Assembly: GCF_005117025.1 (NCBI RefSeq)
Contig: NZ_SWCO01000008.1
Location: 248,001-312,000 of the forward strand
Direction: 5' to 3'
Origin: Alteromonas portus
GTDB lineage: Bacteria; Pseudomonadota; Gammaproteobacteria; Enterobacterales; Alteromonadaceae
DNA length: 64,000 nt
Under the pieces are notes generated by a model. That model was not told the DNA's origin. It saw only the letters and a program-made list of their open reading frames with translations, and searched no databases. The translations under genes were made by a program, and so were the position numbers. Positions within the stretch are counted from its first letter, which is position 1. The number at the start of each line of letters is the position of its first letter. Positions 26,069-36,964 of this stretch are shown here, piece after piece.

Positions 26069-26091
26069 CGGCTTGTAAAAAGCTAACCATT

Positions 26092-26120
26092 AAAAAAGCC
26101 GCTGATTTAAGCGGCTTTTT
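26092..26120. terminator. Bidirectional terminator between the Yip1 gene and purF
   Basis: AGCCGCT (26097-26103), six-base loop, AGCGGCT (26110-26116), with an A-run on the left and a T-run on the right. Confidence 0.88.
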
Positions 26121-26143
26121 ACTATGTTAAAGATCGTTTAGCA

Positions 26144-27667
26144 CTAATCTGCGGAATCGATATTATGTACATCAAGGTTGCTAAGTTCAGCTTGCACCAC
26201 AGGCGCTTTTCTTGACGCTTCACCGCGCGACATATCAATTCTCTCAAGGTACTCTTGGTCGATATCCGCGGTAATATAGTTACCATCAAACACTGACGTT
26301 TCGAAACGCTGGATAGATTCGTTCTCTTCACGAACTGCATCCACCAAGTCAGAAATGTCTTGGAAGATAAGGCCATCTGCTTGGATGAGCTCTGCAATTT
26401 GATCGATTTCACGACCATAAGCAATTAGTTCGTTTGCCGATGGCATATCGATACCATACACATTAGGGAAACGAATTTCTGGCGCAGCTGACGCAAAGTA
26501 CACTTTCTTCGCACCTGACTCTCGCGCCATTTCAATGATTTGACCTGATGTAGTCCCGCGCACGATAGAGTCATCGACAAGTAGTACACTCTTACCTTTA
26601 AACTCAGATGAGATTGCGTTTAGCTTACGACGTACTGATTTTTTACGCATAGTTTGGCCAGGCATAATGAAAGTACGGCCAATGTAGCGGTTTTTAACGA
26701 AGCCTTGGCGATATGGCAAATCCAGTGTGTTCGCGATTTGAAGCGCCACATCCATGGACGTTTCTGGAATAGGAATAACCACGTCGATATCCAGGTCCGC
26801 CCATTCGCGCTTAATTTTTTCACCTAGCTTACGACCCATGTTTACGCGTGATGCATAAACTGAGATACCGTCAATAAAGCTGTCTGGGCGAGCAAAGTAA
26901 ACAAACTCAAAGATACACGGAGAGGTTACTGGGTTTTCGGCACACTGTCTGGTGTGCAACTGCCCTTCTTCGGTAATGAATACCGCTTCACCTGGCATTA
27001 CATCGCGCACAAACTGGAAGCCAACAGCATCAAGCGCCACGCTTTCAGATGCCACCATCCATTCCTCACCTAACTCACTCATACGCTTGCCTAGGGCAAG
27101 AGGGCGAATACCGTGCGGGTCGCGAAACGCAACAATACCTTGACCGATAATGGCTGCAACGACTGCGTAAGCACCTCGGATCTTTTTGTGAACTTTCGTT
27201 ACCACTTCAAAAATGTGTTCAGCACTTACGCTTAAACCCGCCACTTGCTGTAATTCATGAGCAAGAATGTTAAGCAATAATTCTGAATCTGAGGTGGTGT
27301 TGATATGGCGGCGTGCAATGCGGAATACTTCTTCTTGTAACTCATGCGCGTTAGTCAAATTACCGTTATGAGCAAAGGCAATACCGAACGGCGAGTTTAC
27401 ATAAAACGGCTGCGCTTCTGCAGAGCTTGATGTACCCGCTGTTGGATAGCGAACGTGACCAATGCCCATGTTGCCAGACAACCTTTTCATATGGCGGGTA
27501 TGAAACACGTCTCGAACCAAACCATTTGCCTTGCGCAAATTAAACATATTTTGGTCGATAGTCATAATGCCTGCGGCATCCTGTCCTCGGTGTTGAATAA
27601 CCGTTAGACCGTCGTACAGTGACTGAGCTACGGGCGTTTTACCAACTATTCCGACTATACCACACAT
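26144..27667 (-). CDS. purF: Amidophosphoribosyltransferase
   Basis: First committed step of de novo purine synthesis: glutamine plus PRPP gives 5-phosphoribosylamine. 507 residues. The start is MCGIVGIVG, so Cys2 becomes the N-terminal nucleophile after Met removal; the Ntn glutaminase domain fills roughly residues 1-230. The PRTase domain has [13 protein letters not shown] around residue 365, the PRPP-binding loop. Last gene of the conserved truA-accD-folC-dedD-cvpA-purF minus-strand group. PurR-type regulation cannot be confirmed here. Confidence 0.98.
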   Translation of the reverse strand: MCGIVGIVGKTPVAQSLYDGLTVIQHRGQDAAGIMTIDQNMFNLRKANGLVRDVFHTRHMKRLSGNMGIGHVRYPTAGTSSSAEAQPFYVNSPFGIAFAHNGNLTNAHELQEEVFRIARRHINTTSDSELLLNILAHELQQVAGLSVSAEHIFEVVTKVHKKIRGAYAVVAAIIGQGIVAFRDPHGIRPLALGKRMSELGEEWMVASESVALDAVGFQFVRDVMPGEAVFITEEGQLHTRQCAENPVTSPCIFEFVYFARPDSFIDGISVYASRVNMGRKLGEKIKREWADLDIDVVIPIPETSMDVALQIANTLDLPYRQGFVKNRYIGRTFIMPGQTMRKKSVRRKLNAISSEFKGKSVLLVDDSIVRGTTSGQIIEMARESGAKKVYFASAAPEIRFPNVYGIDMPSANELIAYGREIDQIAELIQADGLIFQDISDLVDAVREENESIQRFETSVFDGNYITADIDQEYLERIDMSRGEASRKAPVVQAELSNLDVHNIDSAD

Positions 27668-27681
27668 GTGCGTTACCTATT

Positions 27682-28170
27682 TCAAGCGGGATTTAAGAAA
27701 CTGGAGGAGTCTTTCACATAGCTGAAAAACCACTCTATGATGACACCAAACTCGGGAATGAGCACCGATGATAGCCACCAATCTGAGGAGGCTGCGCCAG
27801 TGAAGGTGTCCATAAAAAAGAGCAATGCGCTAACTATAAGCACGCCACGCAGTGCACCAAATACTATACCTAGGGCCCTATCTGTGCCAGACAAACCTGT
27901 TGCCTGAACCAGCTGGCTAATAACGTAATTGATCATGCCGCCCAAAATGAGCGTGGTAACAAACAATGCGGCTATTGCAGCACCGTTTTTTAAGTAGGGA
28001 TCGTCAATGGCTGTGAAATAAACAGCGAGGTCAGCGTAGAAATTACTTGAAATAAAGAGTGCAGCAAACCACACCACTAGCGAGATGGCTTCTTTAACAA
28101 ACCCTCTGATCAGGCTTATTAAGGTAGATACCGCAATGATACCCAGTATGGAAAAGTCTACCCAGTTCAT
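27682..28170 (-). CDS. cvpA: Colicin V production protein
   Basis: 162 residues from the ATG at 28170 (AAAGAGACG upstream). Four membrane helices: [19 protein letters not shown], and helices near residues 60 and 95; the end is polar. E. coli CvpA is a 162-residue inner-membrane protein cotranscribed with purF, needed for colicin V secretion and linked to envelope tolerance. The stop is 14 bases before purF, which implies cotranscription. Confidence 0.93.
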   Translation of the reverse strand: MNWVDFSILGIIAVSTLISLIRGFVKEAISLVVWFAALFISSNFYADLAVYFTAIDDPYLKNGAAIAALFVTTLILGGMINYVISQLVQATGLSGTDRALGIVFGALRGVLIVSALLFFMDTFTGAASSDWWLSSVLIPEFGVIIEWFFSYVKDSSSFLNPA

Positions 28171-28331
28171 CGTCTCTTTATTGCGTTGATGTTGCTCATA
28201 ATAGAAAAGCAACGAGCCTTTGGCGAGATGGCGCGCATTCTAACAGAAGATAAAAATATTACTAGTCTGTAATACCCAATCCCTGTCACTCCATTTATGC
28301 TTAATCCGACAAGCCCGGTGAACGCCATGGG

Positions 28332-28955
28332 TTACTCTACTTTGAATGTGGTGACCTTGCCTTTAAGGCTCGTCAGCTCTTTTAAATGCGGTAGTGCCGA
28401 TTCCAGTTTCTTCTTGTCTAAATCCGGGCCAACAAATACTTTATTAAGTGGGCCGGAGCTGGTTTGAATTTTGCGACTGAACGCGCGATATCCAGCCTTT
28501 TCTAGTTTAGCTAACAGCGCTTTTACGTTTTTCTCGTGGCGGAAGCTACCCAGCTGAATAACCCAACCTGCATCGTCGTCAGCTGTAGTACTTTTCGTAT
28601 CAACAACCGTTTGACTTGCTAGCTTGTCTTCTTCTTCAAAGGTTTTCACCGCTGGCGCTTTTGCAACAGTGGCTTCGTCTGAAGTACTATTTTCGCCAGC
28701 GCCTGAAGGACCCAGATCATCATCTAATGCCGTTTCATCTTGAATTTCAATCGCTGGCACCGCAGCTTTCGCTACGCGCTCTGATGGGAACGATTCTGGC
28801 TCTACGATGGGCTTTTTAGGCGGGTTAGCAGGTACAGAGGCAAAAGGTTCTCTGTTTGTTTGCTTTTTGCCGTCAAGAAAGTCTGGTAAAAAGATAACCG
28901 CTAGGGCGACAACAATAATTGTCCCCACCAGTCTATTCTTTAATGCCGATGTCAC
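28332..28955 (-). CDS. dedD: SPOR-domain cell division protein
   Basis: 207 residues with GTG start and AGGAGAG five bases upstream. An N-terminal transmembrane helix (LVGTIIVVALAVIFLPDFL) anchors the protein. A Pro/Glu-rich linker spans residues 30-125, then a C-terminal SPOR domain (WVIQLGSFRHEKNVKALLAKLE..YRAFSRK) that binds denuded septal peptidoglycan. DedD is a non-essential divisome protein in E. coli. Sits between folC and cvpA, as in E. coli. Confidence 0.92.
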   Translation of the reverse strand: MTSALKNRLVGTIIVVALAVIFLPDFLDGKKQTNREPFASVPANPPKKPIVEPESFPSERVAKAAVPAIEIQDETALDDDLGPSGAGENSTSDEATVAKAPAVKTFEEEDKLASQTVVDTKSTTADDDAGWVIQLGSFRHEKNVKALLAKLEKAGYRAFSRKIQTSSGPLNKVFVGPDLDKKKLESALPHLKELTSLKGKVTTFKVE

Positions 28956-29001
28956 TGTGCTCTCCTGCTTGAATACACGGTTTTACTCTACAATGCGCGT
29001 G

Positions 29002-30333
29002 TTAGTTTTTCTCAGCAAGCACGTCTGCTACGGTAACGAAAGAACCAAAAACGAGAATAAGTTCGCCAGTTTGATAATCTGCAAGCGCGCGCTGATATGC
29101 CGAGGTCACGTCCTGAAACGTATCTATATTCTCTATGGTTGTGCCGGCATTAACAAGTGCATTTTCAAGTACTTCTGCCTTGCAGCCCCGAGGACCACTT
29201 GTTGACGCTACGTACCACTTGGCATTAAGTCCCGCCAATGGCGCTAAGGTCTCTGCAATAGACTTATCTTTTAGCATGCCCACCACAATACGAATTTGGC
29301 TTACATCATATCGATTCAGCCAATCTTGCATAGCTGTTGTAGCCTGTGGATTATGGGCAACGTCAACAACTACCAGGGGCGATTCACTAATAGTCTGCTG
29401 GCGCCCGGGCATAGTGGTGTTCTCAATAATATCTCTTACCACGCTTTCTTCGGGCAGCAAATCTAGCAGCTCCAACGCAGCCAGTGCTGTACTTGCATTT
29501 TGAAGTGGTATTTTAGGATAAGGTAGCGACGTATAACTATTGCTCTTCCCTTTCCAGCTCCATTCACTGTAATCATTTGCTACTACTGTTTCGAAATCTT
29601 GTGTAGCCCAACGTACGTTAGCTTGTAGTTCGTTAGCCACATCGTAAAGCGATGATGGAGGAAACAGCTCACCGACCACTGCATTACCGTTTTTGCGCAT
29701 GATCCCCGCTTTTTCTCGAGCGATTTTTTCGCGGGTATTGCCAAGCCAATCTTGATGGTCAAGGTCGATAGTTGTAATAACAGCAAGGTTGGGGTCAATA
29801 ATGTTTGTGGCATCCAATCGCCCACCCAGACCTACTTCAAAAATGACCACATCAACAGCCCACGACTGCATCATTTTCATGGCAGCCAGAGTACCAAACT
29901 CAAAGTAAGTTAAGGTAATGGGTTCACCACCCGTGTTCTTTCGCGCGTTTTCAACAAACTCAAATGCATTTACAAATTCATCGGCAGGCGGCAATTCGCC
30001 GTTGTAGCGCACGCGTTCTCTATAGTCGGTTAAATGGGGTGAACTGTATACCGCAACACTTTTACCTTGCGATAGCATGGCCTGCTCGAGTAAGCGACAC
30101 GTTGTGCCTTTACCGTTTGTGCCTGCAACAGTTATAACCAAAGACTGGCTAAGTGAAAGTGCCATGGCATTGGCCACTTCTTTCACTCTGTCTAGCCCCA
30201 TATCGATGGCGCTAGGATGAATAGATTCTAGGTAGGATAACCACTGGCTCAGGCTTTTTTTCGAAGGCGAAGACGCTGAGGCGTCTTGTGCGTGTGGCGC
30301 TGAGCCAGTATTTAAATTGTTTTCGTTATTCAC
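29002..30333 (-). CDS. folC: Dihydrofolate synthase / folylpolyglutamate synthase
   Basis: 443 residues. Adds glutamate to dihydropteroate and then to folates, with ATP. A P-loop reads TVAGTNGKGTTCRLLE, with SPHLTDYRERVR and the central FEVGLGGRLDATNI block; the C-terminal Mur-ligase domain follows. The start is GTG whose bases overlap the accD stop by one nucleotide (TAGTG), so translational coupling is likely. The N-terminal 20 residues, rich in Ser and Ala, extend beyond the E. coli start; no better start codon lies downstream before LSQWLSYLE. Confidence 0.95.
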   Translation of the reverse strand: MNNENNLNTGSAPHAQDASASSPSKKSLSQWLSYLESIHPSAIDMGLDRVKEVANAMALSLSQSLVITVAGTNGKGTTCRLLEQAMLSQGKSVAVYSSPHLTDYRERVRYNGELPPADEFVNAFEFVENARKNTGGEPITLTYFEFGTLAAMKMMQSWAVDVVIFEVGLGGRLDATNIIDPNLAVITTIDLDHQDWLGNTREKIAREKAGIMRKNGNAVVGELFPPSSLYDVANELQANVRWATQDFETVVANDYSEWSWKGKSNSYTSLPYPKIPLQNASTALAALELLDLLPEESVVRDIIENTTMPGRQQTISESPLVVVDVAHNPQATTAMQDWLNRYDVSQIRIVVGMLKDKSIAETLAPLAGLNAKWYVASTSGPRGCKAEVLENALVNAGTTIENIDTFQDVTSAYQRALADYQTGELILVFGSFVTVADVLAEKN

Positions 30334-31178
30334 TAATTCTTATAATGCAACTTAACCAACAGGCTGTGTAATCTATCACGCATATCTCTGCGGTCAACAA
30401 TCATATCAATTGCACCTTTCTCAACAAGGAATTCACTGCGCTGGAAACCTTCAGGCAGCTTTTCTCTTACTGTTTGTTCGATTACGCGAGGACCCGCGAA
30501 GCCGATAAGCGCTTTTGGCTCAGCTACGTTTACGTCACCAAGCATTGCCAAGCTTGCAGATACACCGCCCATTGTAGGGTCGGTAAGCACGCTGATATAA
30601 GGCAGGCCTTTCTTGCTCATTTTAGCCAGAGCAGCAGATGTTTTAGCCATTTGCATTAGCGACATCAATGCTTCTTGCATACGTGCACCACCACTTGCAC
30701 TAAAGCAAATAAGCGGCATATCGTTTTCTAAACATGCATTAACAGCAGCAACGAAGCGAGCGCCTACAACCGATGCCATTGAGCCGCCCATAAACGCAAA
30801 CTCAAAACACGCAACCACTACCGGCATACCTTTTAGCTTTCCCTGCATTACCACTAGTGCGTCTTTTTCGTTTGTCGCCTTTTGTGCGGCGACAATGCGA
30901 TCTTTATAACGTTTAGAGTCTTTAAATTTAAGTACGTCTTGCGGCTCGTGTTCTGCACCTAACTCAACGCGATCACCTTCATCTAAGAACGCGTCGATAC
31001 GGCGGCGTGCCGTAATACGCATGTGATGGTCACACTTAGGGCAAACTTCCTGAAGTTTTTCCAGTTCGCTCTTATACAGCACTGCTTGGCATGAACCACA
31101 CTTTGTCCAGATACCTTCTGGTACGTTACCTTTGGTTGATGTTTGCGTGCGAGGAAGAATTTTTTGAATCCAGCTCAT
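30333..31178 (-). CDS. accD: Acetyl-CoA carboxylase carboxyltransferase subunit beta
   Basis: 281 residues from ATG at 31178 (AAGGA about ten bases before); the frame runs further upstream. Transfers CO2 from biotin on BCCP to acetyl-CoA, together with AccA. N-terminal zinc ribbon Cys27, Cys30, Cys46, Cys49 is complete. The crotonase-like core has [26 protein letters not shown] and [11 protein letters not shown]. The zinc ribbon is also known to bind RNA in E. coli. Overlaps folC by one base, so it is cotranscribed. The 311 bases upstream to truA hold no gene. Confidence 0.97.
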   Translation of the reverse strand: MSWIQKILPRTQTSTKGNVPEGIWTKCGSCQAVLYKSELEKLQEVCPKCDHHMRITARRRIDAFLDEGDRVELGAEHEPQDVLKFKDSKRYKDRIVAAQKATNEKDALVVMQGKLKGMPVVVACFEFAFMGGSMASVVGARFVAAVNACLENDMPLICFSASGGARMQEALMSLMQMAKTSAALAKMSKKGLPYISVLTDPTMGGVSASLAMLGDVNVAEPKALIGFAGPRVIEQTVREKLPEGFQRSEFLVEKGAIDMIVDRRDMRDRLHSLLVKLHYKN

Positions 31179-31489
31179 GGAAATTGAATCCTTTGTTTTT
31201 TGTTTGCCGACCATGACGATTAATGTTTATTCATACTTGTGGTCAGCAACGCATTAAATTTTTAAGTTTCATACTGTATTACAAAGAAAAAATTACGTAA
31301 CACAATAGAACAGCTACCTAATATAGCGCGCTATTAGACCACAATACAACGAAATGGAAAAAACAAAACTGGTCTTAGAAGTTGCCTAGTGGTGATTTAA
31401 GAGGGGGGCATTAGATTTTACCTAAGTTAACTACCATCAAATTAGCAGCTAACTCAGGCGTGAGTTACGTTGGGCGAGTAACGATAAGC

Positions 31490-32281
31490 TTATACTTCAG
31501 GAAGGAAAAGCGGTCCTAACGGCGGTTTAGGCAAACCGTGCTCGTCTGGGTATGTGACATCGACCAAGTACAATCCATTTGGCTTCGCTGTGGCTGCAGA
31601 TTTACTTCTATCTTTCAGGCTCAAGAGGTGAGCTATCCAATTTACATCTTGCTCCCCAGCCCCAATCTCAACAAGCGCGCCCGTGATATTGCGAACCATA
31701 TGATGCAAGAAAGCATTGGCGCGAATATCGATAATAACGTATCGCCCTTGGCGATATACGCTTACGTTAGTAACGTTGCGAAATGGTGTTTTACTTTGGC
31801 ACAGCGCTGCGCGAAACGAGGTAAAATCTTGCTCGCCTAGCAATGCTTGTGCGGCAACATGCATTTTTTTCTCGTCTAATTCGCGGTGAATATGAGTAAC
31901 ACCTGAATGGAGAATAGCGGGCCGCATTTTCGCATTGTGAATGACGTAGCGATAGCGACGATGGGTAGCAGAAAAACGCGCATGAAAGTCATCGCTAACG
32001 TTCTTCGCCCAGGTTACGGCAACAGAATTAGGCAGGTTTGCATTAACCCCAAGCGTCCACGCGCGCTCTGAACGTGGCGCATCACAACTGAAGTGGACCA
32101 CTTGCCCAGTCGCGTGCACACCAGCATCGGTGCGTCCGGCACATTGCACTTCAATGGGTTCATTGGCTACTGTTGATAGTGCCTTTTCAAGATGCTCTTG
32201 AACACTTGGTACTTCGCGCTGGCGTTGCCAACCGTATACAGCAGCACCGTCGTATTCAATCCCTAAGGCAATTCGCCCCAT
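31490..32281 (-). CDS. truA: tRNA pseudouridine(38-40) synthase
   Basis: 263 residues. Modifies uridine 38-40 of the anticodon stem-loop. Active-site Asp52 lies in [16 protein letters not shown]; the family motifs YRYVIHN and [19 protein letters not shown] are present. The position between fimV and accD follows the pseudomonad-vibrio order. In E. coli dedA lies between truA and accD; here there is no dedA, only an intergenic stretch of 300 bases. Confidence 0.97.
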   Translation of the reverse strand: MGRIALGIEYDGAAVYGWQRQREVPSVQEHLEKALSTVANEPIEVQCAGRTDAGVHATGQVVHFSCDAPRSERAWTLGVNANLPNSVAVTWAKNVSDDFHARFSATHRRYRYVIHNAKMRPAILHSGVTHIHRELDEKKMHVAAQALLGEQDFTSFRAALCQSKTPFRNVTNVSVYRQGRYVIIDIRANAFLHHMVRNITGALVEIGAGEQDVNWIAHLLSLKDRSKSAATAKPNGLYLVDVTYPDEHGLPKPPLGPLFLPEV

Positions 32282-32400
32282 ATCTGTTCTACCCCGTTTC
32301 TGAAAAGGCGCTAAGTGTAGTCATGTCGCTTGCAACATGCAATGCTGCTAATACCCAAAACTCTTTTGCGTTTTAGAAAATGAATGTACATCGCCTAAAG

Positions 32401-32439
32401 AAAAAACGGCCTGTATATCTTGTAAATATACTGGCCGTT
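32401..32439 (-). terminator. Intrinsic terminator after fimV
   Basis: AACGGCC (32405-32411) pairs with GGCCGTT (32433-32439); the loop arms TGTATAT and ATATACT extend the stem imperfectly. Read on the minus strand it ends in a six-base U-tract. It lies 47 bases past the fimV stop. Confidence 0.75.
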
Positions 32440-32485
32440 CAAAATCTCAAACGAGAGCGCGGTTATGCGCATAAGAGCAAACTAC

Positions 32486-35400
32486 TTAAGCAATATTCGC
32501 TAAAATCGATGCGGCTTCCTGCTTTTGTTCCTCGCTACCTTCTTTCATTACTTCTTCAAGTAACTCTTTTGCAGCGTCTGCATCATCCATTTCAATATAA
32601 GCGCGAGCTAAGTCCAGGTTAGCGTTCTGCCCTGCGTCTTTGTCTATATCAATCACCGTATCTTCATCCGACACGCCCGTAAAGTCAGATAAACTTACAT
32701 CGAGATCTAGCGCTTGGCTATCTGGGTCAATAGCGTCTGCATCATCGCCATCGTCCATCAGCGCCTCTACATCAAGGAAGTCCTCTGGTGGTGTTTGGGC
32801 GTCGCTTTCACTGTCGACATCACTAAGTAAGGCGGCGAGATCTAAATCTGGATTATCGAGTTTAAGGTCGTCCTCTTGAGCCTTTTCAGTCTCAGCGGCT
32901 TTTGCACTTTGTTCGTCCTCTTCTATTTCAGTTGGTGTGGCAATATCCAATTCCACATCATCGGGAATTTGAAGGTCGTCTAATGCAAGTTCCGAATCAT
33001 CTTCTTCAAGGGCGAAAGTATCATCGTCGTCTTCTTGCTCAGACTCAAAAGCGCCATCTTCGTCTAGCTCAAAGGTTTCATCTTCTTCGTCTAGTTCAAA
33101 CGTGTCATCGCTTTCGTTGAATCCAAGGTTGTCGTCACTCCCTTCTAACTCGAATGTGGCTTCATCATCTTCTTGCTCAAGTTCAAAAGTTTCTTCACTC
33201 TCTGCTGAAGATGCTTCTGGATCCTGACCGTTTTCACTTTCTATTTCGCTCGTATCGGCAATTGAGTCTGATTCAAGACTTTGAAGGAGCTCGTCGAACT
33301 CCGCACTGTCAAGGTCGTCCAGAATCTCGTTGTCGTCTACGTTATCTTGGTCATCGGAAGCAGACAGCCAGTCGTCAAGGCCTGGAACATCGTCAAGTTC
33401 GTTAAAGTCTTCTTTGTCATCCTTATCTGAATCACCTTGGTTTGAATCAGGTTTTTCAAGTGAACTCGATTCTTCAGCAGCACTAGATTTTGAAGATATT
33501 TCGTCACCTTCATCTTCACCATCTACTACACCATCAATTTCTTGCTCTAATTCAAAGCTTTCTACTTCGTCATACGCAGCGTTTAACAGGCTGTCGTCGT
33601 ATTCATCACTTTCTTCTACTGAAGCATCTTCCGCTGGTTCTGTTGGCGCTGATGGCTTTTCCTGCGCTGAAGGCTCTTCCGTATCCATCTGACTGAATGA
33701 AGGAATATCATCCATCATTTGTCTTTCAAACGCTTCAATAGCGTCATCCAGTGGGTCGTCTGACGTTTGCCCTGCCTTTTCTTCAGCGTCTTCATCGACA
33801 GCTTCGAGATCTGGCTCTACGTCTGTTTCTGGCTCTAGTTCTGCCTCGGCTTCAGGTTCTAGCTCTACTTCATCTTCCAAGTCAGCTGCAGGTTCAAACT
33901 CCAGCTCTGATTCCGGCTCTGGCTCAGACTCAAGTTCCGCTTCTAATTCAAGCTCAATCTCAGATTCTTGCTCGGGTTCAACTTCAGTGCCTAACTCTGG
34001 CTGTGGCTCTAATTCTACCTCGGTTTCCGCCTCTAGTTCTGCTTCATTTTCAGCGTCGGCTTCAGGCTCAGGTTCAACTTTTTCTTCTGACTCGAGGTCT
34101 TGTTCTAATTCCGAATCGAAATCCTGTTCTAATTCAGATTCAAGCTCAGACTCCGCTTCAAATTCTAGCTCTGATTCTGGCTCTGGCTCAGATTCAAGTT
34201 CAGCTTCTAGTTCAGGCTCAATCTCAGATTCTTGCTCGGGTTCGACTTCAGTACCTAGTTCTGACTCTAGTTCTGCTTTACTCTCCGAGTCGGCTACAGG
34301 CTCAGGTTCAACTTTATCCTCTGACTCGAGGTCTTGTTCTGATTCCGAATCGAAATCCTGTTCTAATTCAGATTCAAGCTCAGACTCCGCTTCAAATTCT
34401 AGCTCTGATTCTGGCTCTGGCTCAGACTCAAGTTCCGCTTCTAATTCAGGTTCAATCTCAGTGTCTTGTTGTGACTCAACTTCGGTACCAAACTCTGGTT
34501 CAGCCCCCGGCTCAACTTCAGCTTTCGTTTCTGGTTCTGACTCAGCCTCGGCTTCCTGTTCGAACTCTGCGTCTGCCTCATCTTCAGGTTCTATTTCAGA
34601 CTCAAGCTCAGAAAGCAGCTCGTCTGTGAGCAAATCTACATCTTCACTACTTTTAGATTCTTCAGCTTCAAGTTCAGCAAGCAACTCGTCGGTTAGCGGG
34701 TCGCTAAAATCATCTTCGCTTTCAGCTTCCTCATCGTTTTCAAGCGCTTCGAGGTCTACGTCTTCATCGTGAGGTTCTGGACTAACATCAGGCTCATCTT
34801 CCAACTCTGCTTCGAGTTCTGCGAGTAGTTCGTCGGTAAACGGGTCGTCGAAATCACCTTCATCGTCGGTTTGAGGAGGCAACTCGCCAGACGCGCTTTC
34901 ATCAGCTGAATCGTCTTCACCCTCTATATGCGCTTGAGCCGCTGAAGGCTCTTCACCAAGGCCGTCTTCCGCCTGTAGCTCTGCGATAAGCTCGTCAGAA
35001 AGAGGATCACTAAAGTCTGCATCCGTTTCTATCTCGTCGGTGATGATCTCATCTAAATCATCAGTAAGGGCATCAAGACTTTGAATAGACTGAGGAGAAG
35101 GCGACGGCGAAGAGGTTGTTATCTCTTCTTCAAGGTCATCGTCATCTTCTTCACCTAAACCACCCATCATTTCAATTTGCTCAATCTCATTTAGCAAATC
35201 GTCGGTGATTTTATCAATTTCTCTATTTTGCTGATTTATCTCGTCGTCAAGCTTGCTCAGCATATCCTCATTGATAAGGTCGTCATTGCTGTCTAGCTCA
35301 TCAGTAAGGCCTGCATCAACGCCGTGCTCTTCAAGTAAATCATCAATGCTGATCTCAGGCTTATCGTCTTCATCCTCTACCGTTGGCAAAGATGAAACAC

Positions 35401-36964
35401 TTTCTGTCTCTTCGTCACCTTCAGATAAACTGTCTACCGAGCTGGCTAGCAACGCATCAATATCGTCTTCATCGACATTGTCAGATTCCGCAGTTCCGTT
35501 TACCTCAGCAAGAATATCGTCAGGATCTACATCGCCCGACTCATCTAGTTCGTCACTTTTAGGCTCTAATGTATCTTGGCTTTGAACATCATCGAGCAAG
35601 TCATCTATGTCAAAATCATCGTCATCCGAAGATGCCGCCGCATCAGTATCCGCAGCGTCTTGAACACTATCTTCATCTGTATCTTCATCAAAGATGTCGT
35701 CATCCCCTGACAGGTCAAAGCCTTCAAGGTCGTCTGCGTCGTTTTCGTTTAATACTTTATCTGACAGGTCATCGTCATCAAACAGACTATCTAGTTCACT
35801 TTGATCAAGCTCATCATCGCCAGCTTCAAACAAGTCATCACTGCCATCGTCTGGCACCAACATGTCGTCTTCAAGGTCGGCGAAGGTTTCTAGTTCGTCA
35901 TCTAGGCTTTCTTCTAAATCTGAGGTAAGTACGTCATCAAGTAGGTCGTCATCATTAAACAAGTCATCATCTGACAACTCTGCTTTATCATCAAAGTCAG
36001 GGGCCAATGCACTTGAAAGATCGCCAATGTCAGAATCAGGTACCGGCACTTCATCGTTATCGGCTGTAATCGTAGGTCCAGCTACAGGCGCTTCGTCAGG
36101 CTTACTGTTGCGTTTGAGCAACCACATGATAAGGCCACCTACTAACAATAGTGACAGAATTGCAGAGCCTATAATTAGACTCAAAGGGCTGATAAGTGCG
36201 CTTAAAAACGAAGACTGCTTTTCTGCTTCGCGCTGCGCTTGCTCGGCCTTGATCATGTCGAGCAATTCTTGCTGAAGCGCCACTTGCATATCTAGTTGGC
36301 TTTTAACATCACCTTCCACTTGTCCACGCAAGGTTTCTAGCTCGCCATTAACGGCCTCAACACGCTCGTACAAACGTCTGTTTTCGTTAAGAATCGCTTC
36401 AACATTTTCCAGTGAGGCTGCAAACTGCATACGCAGTTCGTCAAATTGTCGGGTTTGCTCCTGATCTAAGCGAGTGATTTTCTGCTCAATATCAGTTTGG
36501 GTTTGCGTTAAATCTTGTTGATTGACTAAAGGCGATGCAGGCTTGATATTTCTTACGCTACTGCCGGGCTTATTAAGCATTTCAGCAAATGCCCTATCAT
36601 CCTGCTCAGCGCGCATCTGGGCTTTTTGCTTATCAATTCTGGCAATATAGCGTTCTGATGGTAGCTTTAATACCGCACCATCAACTAATAAATTTAAATT
36701 GCCGTTTTCAAAGGCGTTTGGATTGAGCTCGTAAATGGCGGTCATAACCTGATATACGCTCAGGTTATTATTTTGGCGATAGCGCTCAGCAATACGCCAT
36801 AGGGTATCGTTGGCGTCGATAGGGCCATATTCTAGGCCTGAATACTGGTCAGTTGCGTCTTTGGGACCTTTTAAGAAGGTAGCGCGTTCTTGTGCATCAA
36901 CAGTGATGATAGGGCCAGACAAACAAAGTGTTAGTAAAAGTAAGCCCGTCAAATGCAATTTCAT
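32486..36964 (-). CDS. fimV: FimV/HubP-type polar landmark protein with very long acidic repeat region
   Basis: 1492 residues from ATG at 36964 (AGGA six bases upstream). Signal peptide to about VDAQ; a periplasmic LysM-like domain (residues about 50-110); coiled coil around 150-240; a transmembrane helix (ISPLSLIIGSAILSLLLVGGLIMWLL) near 280; then about 1100 cytoplasmic residues extremely rich in Asp, Glu and Ser. The C terminus carries the FimV TPR-like motif LDLARAYIEMDDADAAKELLEEV. HubP (1621 residues) and FimV (919) share this layout; they mark the pole and recruit chemotaxis, flagellar and partition factors. Inside the acidic part are several TDELLAELEAE-type repeats and a Pro-Glu-rich repeat block. 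Isoelectric charge is clearly very negative. Confidence 0.93.
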   Translation of the reverse strand: MKLHLTGLLLLTLCLSGPIITVDAQERATFLKGPKDATDQYSGLEYGPIDANDTLWRIAERYRQNNNLSVYQVMTAIYELNPNAFENGNLNLLVDGAVLKLPSERYIARIDKQKAQMRAEQDDRAFAEMLNKPGSSVRNIKPASPLVNQQDLTQTQTDIEQKITRLDQEQTRQFDELRMQFAASLENVEAILNENRRLYERVEAVNGELETLRGQVEGDVKSQLDMQVALQQELLDMIKAEQAQREAEKQSSFLSALISPLSLIIGSAILSLLLVGGLIMWLLKRNSKPDEAPVAGPTITADNDEVPVPDSDIGDLSSALAPDFDDKAELSDDDLFNDDDLLDDVLTSDLEESLDDELETFADLEDDMLVPDDGSDDLFEAGDDELDQSELDSLFDDDDLSDKVLNENDADDLEGFDLSGDDDIFDEDTDEDSVQDAADTDAAASSDDDDFDIDDLLDDVQSQDTLEPKSDELDESGDVDPDDILAEVNGTAESDNVDEDDIDALLASSVDSLSEGDEETESVSSLPTVEDEDDKPEISIDDLLEEHGVDAGLTDELDSNDDLINEDMLSKLDDEINQQNREIDKITDDLLNEIEQIEMMGGLGEEDDDDLEEEITTSSPSPSPQSIQSLDALTDDLDEIITDEIETDADFSDPLSDELIAELQAEDGLGEEPSAAQAHIEGEDDSADESASGELPPQTDDEGDFDDPFTDELLAELEAELEDEPDVSPEPHDEDVDLEALENDEEAESEDDFSDPLTDELLAELEAEESKSSEDVDLLTDELLSELESEIEPEDEADAEFEQEAEAESEPETKAEVEPGAEPEFGTEVESQQDTEIEPELEAELESEPEPESELEFEAESELESELEQDFDSESEQDLESEDKVEPEPVADSESKAELESELGTEVEPEQESEIEPELEAELESEPEPESELEFEAESELESELEQDFDSELEQDLESEEKVEPEPEADAENEAELEAETEVELEPQPELGTEVEPEQESEIELELEAELESEPEPESELEFEPAADLEDEVELEPEAEAELEPETDVEPDLEAVDEDAEEKAGQTSDDPLDDAIEAFERQMMDDIPSFSQMDTEEPSAQEKPSAPTEPAEDASVEESDEYDDSLLNAAYDEVESFELEQEIDGVVDGEDEGDEISSKSSAAEESSSLEKPDSNQGDSDKDDKEDFNELDDVPGLDDWLSASDDQDNVDDNEILDDLDSAEFDELLQSLESDSIADTSEIESENGQDPEASSAESEETFELEQEDDEATFELEGSDDNLGFNESDDTFELDEEDETFELDEDGAFESEQEDDDDTFALEEDDSELALDDLQIPDDVELDIATPTEIEEDEQSAKAAETEKAQEDDLKLDNPDLDLAALLSDVDSESDAQTPPEDFLDVEALMDDGDDADAIDPDSQALDLDVSLSDFTGVSDEDTVIDIDKDAGQNANLDLARAYIEMDDADAAKELLEEVMKEGSEEQKQEAASILANIA
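33897..34480. repeat. Imperfect tandem repeats inside fimV
   Basis: A Glu/Pro/Ser-coding segment is repeated with distances of 264 bases (33903 to 34167) and 234 bases (34167 to 34401), as measured from the AGCTCTGATT core. The 30-base difference is a ten-codon indel. The copies are nearly identical over 100 or more bases, including CGAATCGAAATCC twice at 34112 and 34346. Spacing keeps the reading frame (88 and 78 codons), so the repeat number may vary between strains. Confidence 0.85.

Noticed and set aside
33897-34480. Possible CRISPR array from regular repeats
   Set aside because: Repeats are in frame, 78-88 codons apart, and code for the acidic region of FimV; no spacer-repeat unit of CRISPR size.
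33751-34772. Long Leu/Gln- and Ser-rich open frames on the plus strand across fimV
   Set aside because: They are antisense products of the acidic Glu/Asp/Ser repeats of fimV, low-complexity and without start signals.
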